A DNA stretch of 64,000 bases from Prolixibacter bellariivorans ATCC BAA-1284. GTDB taxonomy: Bacteria; Bacteroidota; Bacteroidia; Bacteroidales; Prolixibacteraceae. Shown piece after piece: positions 24,293 to 32,924 of the stretch; positions within the stretch are counted from its first letter, which is position 1, and every line of letters begins with the position of its first letter. The translations under genes and the position numbers were made by a program. The notes below the pieces were generated by a model. That model had not been told where the DNA came from. It did no database searches and saw only the letters and a program-made list of their open reading frames with translations. Location of the stretch: positions 124,001 through 188,000 of the forward strand of contig NZ_JHXO01000009.1 of assembly GCF_000621705.1 (NCBI RefSeq), given 5' to 3'.

Positions 24293-26245
24293 TTAATAAT
24301 AGAACCAAATGGTTCGGTAATCGCGGATATTCTCGCCGCGAGAGGCCAGTTCTTCGAGGTATTCATAAATGGGAACATCCACGTAGTTATATGGCGGAAT
24401 AGGCTTGATATTCTTCTCCCACGGATGGAATTCATACACACGCGAGCCTTCCGGTAAAATCATCACCAAACGCCGGTCCTGTCCGGCACGCAAATGGTTT
24501 TTACCCAAACGGGGAACATTGAACACCGGCTCATCCGTTCGATCGAGGCCGGGAAGCAAACGTGCTTCCTCTTTTCTCTCCTGCAGAATACGGGCAATTG
24601 GGACCATGTACTGCTTCGTCTCCTCTTTCCCTTTCATGTTAAAGGTATAATACGGGTCGATACCGATTGATTTCAAGTCCTTACGAAGCTTTGCCGTCTC
24701 AAAACGCCTTGAATTCTCGACGGTAAACACCTGCTGGTTATAAACGCTAATTCCTGCTTTGCGAAGCTTCCGGACTGCTTCCATTGCTTCAGGTGTTATT
24801 TCATACGAATGCTCGAAATGTGTGACAATGGAAAGCTGCAGACGGGGTGGCTGATGATATTTGGCCAACATCGAAACTAATTCATCAGTAAAGCGCATAG
24901 GTAGTACCACCGGTGTGCGCGACCCAATCCGGATACGATAAATATGCTTTTTTTCCGAAAGGATAGCCAGCATATTTTCCAACTGCGCATCTTTCATCAC
25001 CAGCGGATCGCCTCCGGTAATCAGAACATCACCAATGCTTTTGTGCTGGTCAAACCACGAAAGAGCATTTTCAAGCTTATCCTTCGACGCCATCGCACGC
25101 GGTTCTAAAACCCGCTCAATCTCCCAGTTTCGCTGACAATACACGCAAATTTGTGCACAGGTGTTATACGGCTTAACGATGGCAATCATGGGATAACGGC
25201 GAGTCACCAAATCGATAGGAGAACAGTCATGCTCACCCATAAAATCGAATGATAGCTTCCGCCCGGGACGGAGTTCACTCATTTTATCCACATATTCCTT
25301 AGGCGGAATAACCTGCGCCCGTATAGCATGATCGTATCCAACAGATATTTGTGAATCCATCAGGCTGAGATAGTAAGGCGTTATGCCAAAAGCGATGTTG
25401 CTTTGAACCGCCTTATCGATCGCCAATTGCTGCTCAGCTGAAAGCTCAATTAAATCAGCCAGTGGTTGAGAAGTCCGAATGACATTCCTGATTTGCCACA
25501 TGTAATTACTCCAATCCTTTTCGGAACCTTTGAAATACCGTAGAATTCTCGCCCGGTTCTCTGTTCGCCAGCTTATTACTTCCTCTTCCAGCCCGGATGG
25601 ATATTTCTTGAAATACTTCAGCATACCGGAACCCATTTCGTCCAGTATTTCGGTATGCAAAAGAGCAGCTTCCCTACCTTTCATTCGAAGAAAATCCGGA
25701 ATTCCTTTGCGGACCTCTTTATCTTCGAGATAGATAAACGACTTGCCAGTTACACCTCGAAAAAGATTGATAAACTCCAGAATAAAGCCAACCGATATCT
25801 TTTCTTTCAGTTCAGTCCGTTTATTTTTTGCTAATTTCCACAAGCTATCCAAAGCCGAAAACTCGGTCCTAAACTCATTGATAGGACCAATTATACTGCG
25901 CAATACTCTGATACACTCACGTACAGTGGATTTTTCCAGGATATGCAAATTGTTATCCAAATCAAAAACCTGACGCTCTGTACGATCTAAGTAGATATAA
26001 AACCGATCGCGTGCTTGTTCCAAATCTTCAGCCTCAACTAAAATCTGATAAATATCTTTATTTGCGTCCCAAAGCCGCTGGATATAGTTCTCATAATCAA
26101 TATCAAAATGCGACTTAAACAAACTAACATCATCCGAAAAAATATCGTCCTGCACCTTGCTCCCGGCCCACTTTAGCTTGGGTACCATATGGTTTTCCGT
26201 TCTTTTTTTGACAGAACTCTTCCGTTTATTAACTGCATGTACCAT
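24293..26245 (-). CDS. KamA-family radical SAM protein (lysine 2,3-aminomutase-like) with long N-terminal extension
   Basis: A 650-residue protein. The C-terminal ~400 residues resemble lysine 2,3-aminomutase: YNTCAQICVYCQRNWEIE with the radical SAM cysteines Cys363, Cys367 and Cys370, DVLITGGDPLV, RIRIGSRTPVVLPMR and VYNQQVFT. The first ~250 residues are helical and charged and have no counterpart in the ~420-residue classical enzyme. Family members use S-adenosylmethionine, an iron-sulphur cluster and PLP to shift amino groups; a longer group related to KamA exists in Bacteroidota with unproven substrate. No lysine fermentation genes are adjacent, so a true aminomutase role in catabolism is doubtful. 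Possible later start at Met20. Confidence 0.85.
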   Translation of the reverse strand: MVHAVNKRKSSVKKRTENHMVPKLKWAGSKVQDDIFSDDVSLFKSHFDIDYENYIQRLWDANKDIYQILVEAEDLEQARDRFYIYLDRTERQVFDLDNNLHILEKSTVRECIRVLRSIIGPINEFRTEFSALDSLWKLAKNKRTELKEKISVGFILEFINLFRGVTGKSFIYLEDKEVRKGIPDFLRMKGREAALLHTEILDEMGSGMLKYFKKYPSGLEEEVISWRTENRARILRYFKGSEKDWSNYMWQIRNVIRTSQPLADLIELSAEQQLAIDKAVQSNIAFGITPYYLSLMDSQISVGYDHAIRAQVIPPKEYVDKMSELRPGRKLSFDFMGEHDCSPIDLVTRRYPMIAIVKPYNTCAQICVYCQRNWEIERVLEPRAMASKDKLENALSWFDQHKSIGDVLITGGDPLVMKDAQLENMLAILSEKKHIYRIRIGSRTPVVLPMRFTDELVSMLAKYHQPPRLQLSIVTHFEHSYEITPEAMEAVRKLRKAGISVYNQQVFTVENSRRFETAKLRKDLKSIGIDPYYTFNMKGKEETKQYMVPIARILQERKEEARLLPGLDRTDEPVFNVPRLGKNHLRAGQDRRLVMILPEGSRVYEFHPWEKNIKPIPPYNYVDVPIYEYLEELASRGENIRDYRTIWFYY

Positions 26246-26383
26246 GACGTAAGCTTTAAAGATTAGCTAAAAATTTCCCCACCAAAACTGCACTCTATAC
26301 AAGATAATATAAATTTGATTATGAAGCAATTGAAAAAATGCCCCTAAAATGAATCAAATCAGTATATGCATGCAATAAATGAA

Positions 26384-27280
26384 TTAAATTTTAAGAAGTG
26401 CTCTTTTTCGCTTATAATGGTGATAGATTGGATAGCCAAACACAGCCAACAGGATAACCGCGGTTCCTATGTAAAATCCGGCTGTCATTTGTTCCGACTC
26501 GCCAAAGATAAAGAAGGCGAGCAAAATACCATAGATGGGCTCCAGGTTGATGGTCAAGGCAACAATGTAAGCCGACAACTCCCGCATCACATCCACCTGA
26601 ACGGCAAATGCAAATGCAGTACAAACAATTGCCAGCAGAAGCAGATAAAACAGGTCCATGCCTGTCATTTGGAGAGAAGATAAATTGAGTTGACCGGTAA
26701 ACGCCAGGAATATAGAAATCCCGCCAAATCCGCCCAGCATTTCGTAGAAGCTAATAACCGACGCACTGTTATGAGCAATCAGTTTTTTATTCAGAACGGT
26801 AAACAATCCGGCCAGAAATGCAGAAGTCAGGGCAACCAGGATTCCAGCCGTATACTGTGTTTCGAAACGGAACACCATGTAAAGTCCCGCGATAATCATC
26901 AAACCGATAAATATATCAAGCAGGTTCAACCGACGACGATAAAACAAGGGTTCCAAGAAACTGGTAAACAACGTTGTGGAAGCAAGACACCCCAACGTTA
27001 CGGACACATTGGAAATTTTGATCGCTCCAAAAAAGGTAATCCAATGCGCACCGACAATGAGTCCAACACCCAGAATTTGCAGTAAATCCTTCCGGGAAAC
27101 GCGAAAACTTTTCTTCCGGATACGGAAATACAGATAAAACGAAACAGCCGCTATTAACATGCGAAACCAAACCAACTGTGTGGCCGGCAGCGTAATCAAC
27201 TTACCCAAGATGGCAGTGAATCCGTAAATCAGGACTACAAAATGCAGCTTAAAATGGCTCTTCAGCGTTTCGCTTTTCAT
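26384..27280 (-). CDS. DMT/EamA-family transporter
   Basis: A 298-residue protein from ATG 27280 (MKSETLKSHFKLHF); the frame reaches 27322, but the 14 extra residues are polar and unlike the family. Ten membrane helices in two EamA repeats: FVVLIYGFTAILGKL, WITFFGAIKISNVSVTLGCL and ASTTLFTSFLEPL in the first, then GILVALTSAFLAGLFTVL and LTINLEPIYGILLAFFIFGE in the second. The last is the conserved PxxG-type motif. The family exports or imports small metabolites; the substrate is unknown. It follows the ABC permease gene of the efflux cluster by ~80 bases in the same direction, but no functional tie is evident. Confidence 0.92.
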   Translation of the reverse strand: MKSETLKSHFKLHFVVLIYGFTAILGKLITLPATQLVWFRMLIAAVSFYLYFRIRKKSFRVSRKDLLQILGVGLIVGAHWITFFGAIKISNVSVTLGCLASTTLFTSFLEPLFYRRRLNLLDIFIGLMIIAGLYMVFRFETQYTAGILVALTSAFLAGLFTVLNKKLIAHNSASVISFYEMLGGFGGISIFLAFTGQLNLSSLQMTGMDLFYLLLLAIVCTAFAFAVQVDVMRELSAYIVALTINLEPIYGILLAFFIFGESEQMTAGFYIGTAVILLAVFGYPIYHHYKRKRALLKI

Positions 27281-27363
27281 TGTCAGGTTATCTGTTTCTG
27301 CAAAGGTAATGCGGAATCGCAAGTGCCAAAATAAATTTACATACAGCAGATAAAAATTTATTC

Positions 27364-28104
27364 CTATTTCAGAAACTTCTCACGACGCTGCAGGTTCGTT
27401 AATCCGGCTAACAGGAAAATTACGCTGCCAACTGCCAGGAAGATTCGGTTCTTCTGGGTTATCTGACTCCAGATTAACTCATTCATATCATCCGGAATAG
27501 AGAATGGATTGAGAAAAACATTCCATTGGGTGCGGCTAAGGAAATCACTCAGGATTAACAGTGTAATCCCGACGATAACCATGATAACCGCTGTTCCATT
27601 TCCGTTTTTCACGACAGTGGATATCATGAATGACAAACACCCAAGAAATACAACCGGAAACATCAGCTGTAACGACATGGAAATAATAGGAAACGGCACC
27701 AGCGCATAGTAGCCCAGCACGCAAAACACCAGCAAGAACAGCCAAACCAGGATGAATATCATGACCAAACGAACCAGCCATACTTTATACCGGTAATCGG
27801 GTATCCCGAAAAGGATTTCCAGGATGCGCGCATCAGCATCGTTCTGAATGCCAAACGCCGTAGGATAAAAGATGAGCAGCACCGCCGGGAAATACAGAAT
27901 TCCGTAAACCGATGACATCGTGTAACCCGGCTCGTTAAAGACTAAGTTGATGGCCAGCAGAATATAAAACACCAGCGATGCCAGGAAAAACCACAGAAAC
28001 CGTCCGGCAAATATGATTTTCATGTTGTACCGCGCCATGCGGACAAGCAAATCCAACCAACGGCTTTTCACAATTCTATCGATATATCTTGTATTCATCT
28101 TCAA
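27364..28104 (-). CDS. ABC-2-type transporter permease (last gene of RND/ABC cluster)
   Basis: A 246-residue protein with six membrane helices (FLWFFLASLVFYILLAINLV, SVYGILYFPAVLLIFYPTAF, VRLVMIFILVWLFLLVFCVL, LMFPVVFLGCLSFMISTVV, GTAVIMVIVGITLLILSDFL, IFLAVGSVIFLLAGLTNL). The helix layout and the segment NDADARILEILFGIP after helix 2 fit ABC-2-type permeases. It starts 22 bases after the stop of the RND-ABC fusion gene and is the natural membrane partner of that ATPase or of the one at 42031-42927. A cytoplasmic N-terminus begins MKMNTRYIDRIVKSRW. Confidence 0.8.
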   Translation of the reverse strand: MKMNTRYIDRIVKSRWLDLLVRMARYNMKIIFAGRFLWFFLASLVFYILLAINLVFNEPGYTMSSVYGILYFPAVLLIFYPTAFGIQNDADARILEILFGIPDYRYKVWLVRLVMIFILVWLFLLVFCVLGYYALVPFPIISMSLQLMFPVVFLGCLSFMISTVVKNGNGTAVIMVIVGITLLILSDFLSRTQWNVFLNPFSIPDDMNELIWSQITQKNRIFLAVGSVIFLLAGLTNLQRREKFLK

Positions 28105-28126
28105 GCGTTCATTTAGTCGAACTGAA

Positions 28127-31100
28127 TCAACTGTTTTCTTTTTGAATTCCTTTCAACAGGCACAAATAAGCCTCTTCCAATACCGGTTTCACCGGAACAG
28201 CATCCGGAGCCGGTTGCATTGCGGAGATATACCGGACTTTAATCTGGTCGCCATCGCGCATGTGATGTACCACCCGGTCTTTTCCTTCCATAGCATCAAA
28301 TTCTTTGGCCGGAATCAGGAATTGCCAAACCAGGCCGTCAGCCAGTTTCAGCATATTGTTGGGATGGCCGGTATAACGCAGCTCACCACGGTTAATGACG
28401 GCTACCTGGTTACAGGAACTGGAAATATCTTCAATAACGTGCGTCGAGAAGATAACCACGCGCTCACGACTCAGTTCCACCAACAGGTTACGGAAACGGA
28501 TACGTTCCCGCGGATCGAGTCCGGCCGTCGGCTCATCCACTACAAGAATACGCGGCAAGTGCAACAGGATTTGTGCAATACCAATGCGTTGCTTCATTCC
28601 ACCCGAGAACGAACCAATTTTGTCGTCTTTCTTGTCCCATAGATGAACTGCTTCCAGTACATATTGAACGCGCGCTTCACGTGCCTCTTTGTCAGACAAG
28701 CCTTTCAGCATAGCCTGGTAATCCAGAAATTCCCATGCCGACATATTTTCATACGTACCAAATTCCTGAGGAAGATATCCAATCAAGCCTTGCAGCTCTT
28801 CGCGCTTAAGCTGTGTATCCACACCATTAATCCAGACCTTACCGTAGCTCTGGTCGTAAATTCCGCAAATCACGCGCATCATCGTCGACTTACCGGCACC
28901 ATTCGGCCCCAGCAAACCAATCATCCCCGTACCGATATCCAGAGAAACGCCGCGCAGCGCTTTGAACGGATCGTGTTTGCGACCGATAACCGGAATTTGT
29001 TCCACCAGTTTGAAGAACAACCGGCGCAGGCCGGCAAAACGACCTTTCAATCGTTCGATGTTAACCTTATCGCGGTACAATTTATCCGCTGTCACTTTCA
29101 CCGCCAGCACGAAATACCACAGCACAGCAATCATCACCACCGAACCGATGGTTTCCCACTTCAGGTAAAACAGCGCCAATGCCACTGCCGGAAGTCCCCA
29201 ATACAGCAAGCGATGAATGATAATTCCTATTTTCACCGGCCGGTCTTTTCCGCTTTGCGCAGAAGAATAAGCCAGCAACAATTGTACTCTTCTCCAGATT
29301 GACAAAGCCATGAGGAAGACAAAATGAGCCATGACGAACATCCACCAACCGCTATCGAGATAAGAGAATGTGAAATAAGTCAGGAAGCCCAATAGCGGCA
29401 GTTCCCAGACAAAATCGTCGAAGTCGCGCCACGAATGGTAAGTTTTCAGCTCGCCTTTGCGTTCGCGAATGTTCCGGTTGCCTTTCCATTCACGGATAAA
29501 ACGGTTGCCCCGATCGTAAATTTTCACGAGGTTCTGTATCCTGATTTGAATCGGCACATCCGGCTCAATTACTGTCTCGGTAGCCTTACGCAGGCTATTT
29601 TTTACAAACCAGGTTGTTCCGGGAATCAACACGGTTAATCCAACCAGGTCAACCATCTGCCACATGAACGTATCCACTTTCGTGAAGATGAGAACACAAC
29701 CACCTATATACAGTAAAATCTGAAGGATTTGAATCCGAAGATCGAGCTTACGTACCCAGTTAATAGCATTTTCGAGGCCAAAATAAAAGGTCGGGATAAA
29801 GATGAGAGTAAGCAATGTACTGACACTTAGCCCGCCAATTACGGTAATAGCGAACGGCGCACCAATTGCACCAACGTATTCATTATCGCCCATCGCCAGT
29901 GGCATCATGGCCACGATGGTGGTGATGGCGGTAATCAAAATCGGGCGAATACGCGACATTCCCGCGGTAATCAACGCTCGCTCCTTTCGGTAACCACGCT
30001 TCCGCAGAATACCGGTATAGTCAATGAGAATAATTCCATTGTTCACAACTACTCCCAATAGAATCAGAAATCCCGTCAAGGTATTGGCATTAAACAGACT
30101 GTTCCCGGTAAAAATCAATGCCAGGAACGAGCCGATAGCTGCCAGCGGGATCGAGAACATCAGCACAAACGGTGTCGACAACGATTCGAATACCGAGGCC
30201 AAAATCATCAGAATCAAAACAAAGGCGGCCAGAATCAAGAAGTAGAATTCCTGTAAATCGTCCTCTTCATGAATGACCTGAACGGCCACTCCCGAAGGCA
30301 GATTGTAATTGGCTACTATCTGGTCAACTTCCATCCGGTAAGCATCGAGCAATGTCTTCGAATCCTGCGCTTCGTCGATGAAACGGTAGCGGACTTCAAT
30401 CTGCTTTTCCTGGTTTACCCGGTCGATTTGTGCGTACCCGGAAGAGAAAACCACATCGGCTACCGACTGCAATTCGTGCGTACCACCATTCGCATCGGTA
30501 ATGAGTAAATGCCTTAAATCATCAGCCGAACGCTCTTTCTTGTCTTTCGCATCTTCATCACGAATGATGATGTCGTATTCGTCGGTTCCTTGTTTGAACG
30601 GAACGTTGGTATTGATTTCCGGATTGAAGGAATTCAATTCGGAGGCGATGTTCGCCAAAGGAATATCGTAAGCGGTTAGCAGCAGCGGATGAAACTCGAG
30701 GTGAACTTCCGGCCGGTTATCGGAGTAGCTAACCTGTACACGGCGCATCGACTCCAGACTTTCGAGATAATACTGAAAATCGGACGCCACATTCTTCATC
30801 GTCTCGAAATCCTGTCCTTTGATGAGAATTCGTTCCCAGTTGGTTCCCACGCCCAGCAAACGCATGAAGCTGGTTCCACCTCCTCCGAACGAACCGCCGC
30901 CTCCGCCACCGCGGTTTCCGGCAGAAGCCGGTTCTTCATCGACACTAATTTCAGCGCCCGAAATATTTTCAACACGATTTTCTACATCGCTTTTAATTTC
31001 GGCAATGCTTCGTTTGCTGGTCTTCTTGTAGTCGTCTTTCAGCGTAACCGTTACAACCGCGTTATCCTCCTCAATTTTACTAACGACATCCTGCTTTTCC

Positions 31101-32854
31101 TCAATCGGTTCTAACCGGCTTTCGATTTGTGAGACCACCTTATCGGTCGATTCAAGCGTAGAGCCGGAAGGCATGGTCACATAAATCTGAAAATCGTTGG
31201 TTTCAACTTCGCTAAGATTATTGACACTGACCGCCAACAGAATAAAAATGGTCAGAAAGAAAAAGACCAACGCACCAATAATGGTCCGGGCCGGACTCCG
31301 CAGCGTATTCTTCAGCACCATCACATAGCCCTGAATGAGCGGATTCCGTGTTGATATCTGGTTGAAATTAATGGATGTACTTTTCTTCCTGGTAAGGAAG
31401 TAATGCGCCATCATGGGCACCAGCAGCAACGCCACAAACAAACTGATGGTGAGCGTTGAGATGATGGATACACCGACATTCTTCCCGATAAGGCTAATCA
31501 AATAATTATCGGAAAAGAGGAAGGGCAAAAATACCGTAATAGTGGTCAGTGTAGCTGCCACAATCGAACGCCAAACTTCCGTTGTACCCTGAATAACTGC
31601 CTTCGCCGGAGGAAGGCCCTGGGATCGTAATCGATAAATATTTTCGAGCACCACCACACTGTTGTCGAGCAACATCCCGACGGCCAGCGCCATTCCCACC
31701 AAAGTCAGGCTGTTGATGGTGATATCGGCCGCATAGAAAAAGTTGAACGCCGCATACACCGAAATGGGAATGGCCAGCGCAATAACCGAAACCAGCTGGA
31801 AGTTTTTCAGGAAAATCCAAAGTACCAGCACGGCCAGAAGTCCACCCACCAGCGCCAACTCAATAATCTGGTTGATGTTGTCCTCCATGGTTTGTGCCGT
31901 GTTGTTCTGGACAACAATCTCAATATCTTTCGAAGCCAGTTTCTCGTTCAGCTTCTTTACCACATCCAGCGTTTTGTGCGAAACATCAATCAGGTTAGCC
32001 TGAGCGTCGTTCACCAGCCGGACCGTCACCGCATCTTTTCCGTTGACACGGGAATAGGAAGTCTCTTCCTTGACCCCGAAATAGACATTCGCCACATCCT
32101 TTAACAAGATGGGACCGTCGGCAATCACCAGGTTCTCCAGCGATTTGATATCGGTGTATTCCGCATTGACATGCACAATGAATTGCCGGTTCGACTGGTA
32201 CACGTTTCCGGCGAAAGCACGGGTACGGTAACTCTGGGCAATTTTGCTGCGAATGGTAGCCGGCGTGATACCATAGGCTTCGCACATCGCCTTTTTCAGT
32301 CGCACTTCGATGGATTTCTCGCGCCCACCGTAAACCGTCACACCGGCAACTCCGTCGATGTTTTCCAAATCAGGAACAACCTCCTGGTCTGTTTCATTCC
32401 GGACTCTGTCGACACCGCCCGAACCGCGCACCTGGAGCTCCATGAACTGGTTATTCATCTGGTCCAGGTCCACCTTCATCACGGTTACCCGGAATTCTTC
32501 CGGAAGCGATTGTTTCGCCTCGTCGATTTTTTCCTGCAGCTTCAGGTAGGTATACTTGAAATTGACGTTTTTCTTAAATTCAACGACAATAGTCCCCCGC
32601 TGCGATTGCGCTGTCGATTGCAGATTTTCGATTCCCTGCATGGTTCCAATCGCTCCTTCCAACGGAATGATGGCCTGATTCTCCATGTATTTCGGGTCCA
32701 CCTCCGTCTGGGTATTCACCTGAACGAAAAGCACGGGCAGCTCAGCATTAGGAAACAGCTCCATGGGGAGATTTTGCCAGGAGATGTATCCCAGCAAACT
32801 CAGCCCGATGAATAACATGCTGATAAGGGTCTTTCTGTTTATAATAAAGTTCAT
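28127..32854 (-). CDS. RND efflux pump fused to a membrane segment and a complete ABC ATPase
   Basis: A single uninterrupted frame of 1575 residues. Residues ~1-1025 are an RND exporter: N-terminal helix, periplasmic loops, GMLLDNSVVVLENIYRL in helix 4 (Asp-Asn where AcrB has Asp-Asp), and the second half with VFESLSTPFVLMFSIPLAAI and LGVVVNNGIILIDY. A glycine-rich loop (NRGGGGGGSFGGGG) lies near residue 650. Residues ~1035-1245 hold about six further hydrophobic segments. Residues ~1295-1520 are an ABC ATPase: Walker A GPNGAGKST (1316-1324), GYLPQEFGTYENMSAWEFLD, signature FSGGMKQR (~1417), Walker B ILVVDEPTAGLD (~1437) and the switch His in STHVIEDISS. Normal RND pumps are ~1030 residues. 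No frameshift or stop separates the parts. It would combine proton-driven and ATP-driven domains in one chain. Confidence 0.92.
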   Translation of the reverse strand: MNFIINRKTLISMLFIGLSLLGYISWQNLPMELFPNAELPVLFVQVNTQTEVDPKYMENQAIIPLEGAIGTMQGIENLQSTAQSQRGTIVVEFKKNVNFKYTYLKLQEKIDEAKQSLPEEFRVTVMKVDLDQMNNQFMELQVRGSGGVDRVRNETDQEVVPDLENIDGVAGVTVYGGREKSIEVRLKKAMCEAYGITPATIRSKIAQSYRTRAFAGNVYQSNRQFIVHVNAEYTDIKSLENLVIADGPILLKDVANVYFGVKEETSYSRVNGKDAVTVRLVNDAQANLIDVSHKTLDVVKKLNEKLASKDIEIVVQNNTAQTMEDNINQIIELALVGGLLAVLVLWIFLKNFQLVSVIALAIPISVYAAFNFFYAADITINSLTLVGMALAVGMLLDNSVVVLENIYRLRSQGLPPAKAVIQGTTEVWRSIVAATLTTITVFLPFLFSDNYLISLIGKNVGVSIISTLTISLFVALLLVPMMAHYFLTRKKSTSINFNQISTRNPLIQGYVMVLKNTLRSPARTIIGALVFFFLTIFILLAVSVNNLSEVETNDFQIYVTMPSGSTLESTDKVVSQIESRLEPIEEKQDVVSKIEEDNAVVTVTLKDDYKKTSKRSIAEIKSDVENRVENISGAEISVDEEPASAGNRGGGGGGSFGGGGTSFMRLLGVGTNWERILIKGQDFETMKNVASDFQYYLESLESMRRVQVSYSDNRPEVHLEFHPLLLTAYDIPLANIASELNSFNPEINTNVPFKQGTDEYDIIIRDEDAKDKKERSADDLRHLLITDANGGTHELQSVADVVFSSGYAQIDRVNQEKQIEVRYRFIDEAQDSKTLLDAYRMEVDQIVANYNLPSGVAVQVIHEEDDLQEFYFLILAAFVLILMILASVFESLSTPFVLMFSIPLAAIGSFLALIFTGNSLFNANTLTGFLILLGVVVNNGIILIDYTGILRKRGYRKERALITAGMSRIRPILITAITTIVAMMPLAMGDNEYVGAIGAPFAITVIGGLSVSTLLTLIFIPTFYFGLENAINWVRKLDLRIQILQILLYIGGCVLIFTKVDTFMWQMVDLVGLTVLIPGTTWFVKNSLRKATETVIEPDVPIQIRIQNLVKIYDRGNRFIREWKGNRNIRERKGELKTYHSWRDFDDFVWELPLLGFLTYFTFSYLDSGWWMFVMAHFVFLMALSIWRRVQLLLAYSSAQSGKDRPVKIGIIIHRLLYWGLPAVALALFYLKWETIGSVVMIAVLWYFVLAVKVTADKLYRDKVNIERLKGRFAGLRRLFFKLVEQIPVIGRKHDPFKALRGVSLDIGTGMIGLLGPNGAGKSTMMRVICGIYDQSYGKVWINGVDTQLKREELQGLIGYLPQEFGTYENMSAWEFLDYQAMLKGLSDKEAREARVQYVLEAVHLWDKKDDKIGSFSGGMKQRIGIAQILLHLPRILVVDEPTAGLDPRERIRFRNLLVELSRERVVIFSTHVIEDISSSCNQVAVINRGELRYTGHPNNMLKLADGLVWQFLIPAKEFDAMEGKDRVVHHMRDGDQIKVRYISAMQPAPDAVPVKPVLEEAYLCLLKGIQKENS

Positions 32855-32924
32855 TCGTTCGCAAGTTTAGCTCGTCCGTTGGTCCTTTCGGCACAAATCC
32901 GGACATTCCTTATCCCGTGATTCG

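Noticed and set aside
24196-24441. An 81-residue minus-strand frame overlapping the end of the KamA-like gene.
   Set aside because: It is a shadow in another frame of a gene with clear radical SAM motifs.
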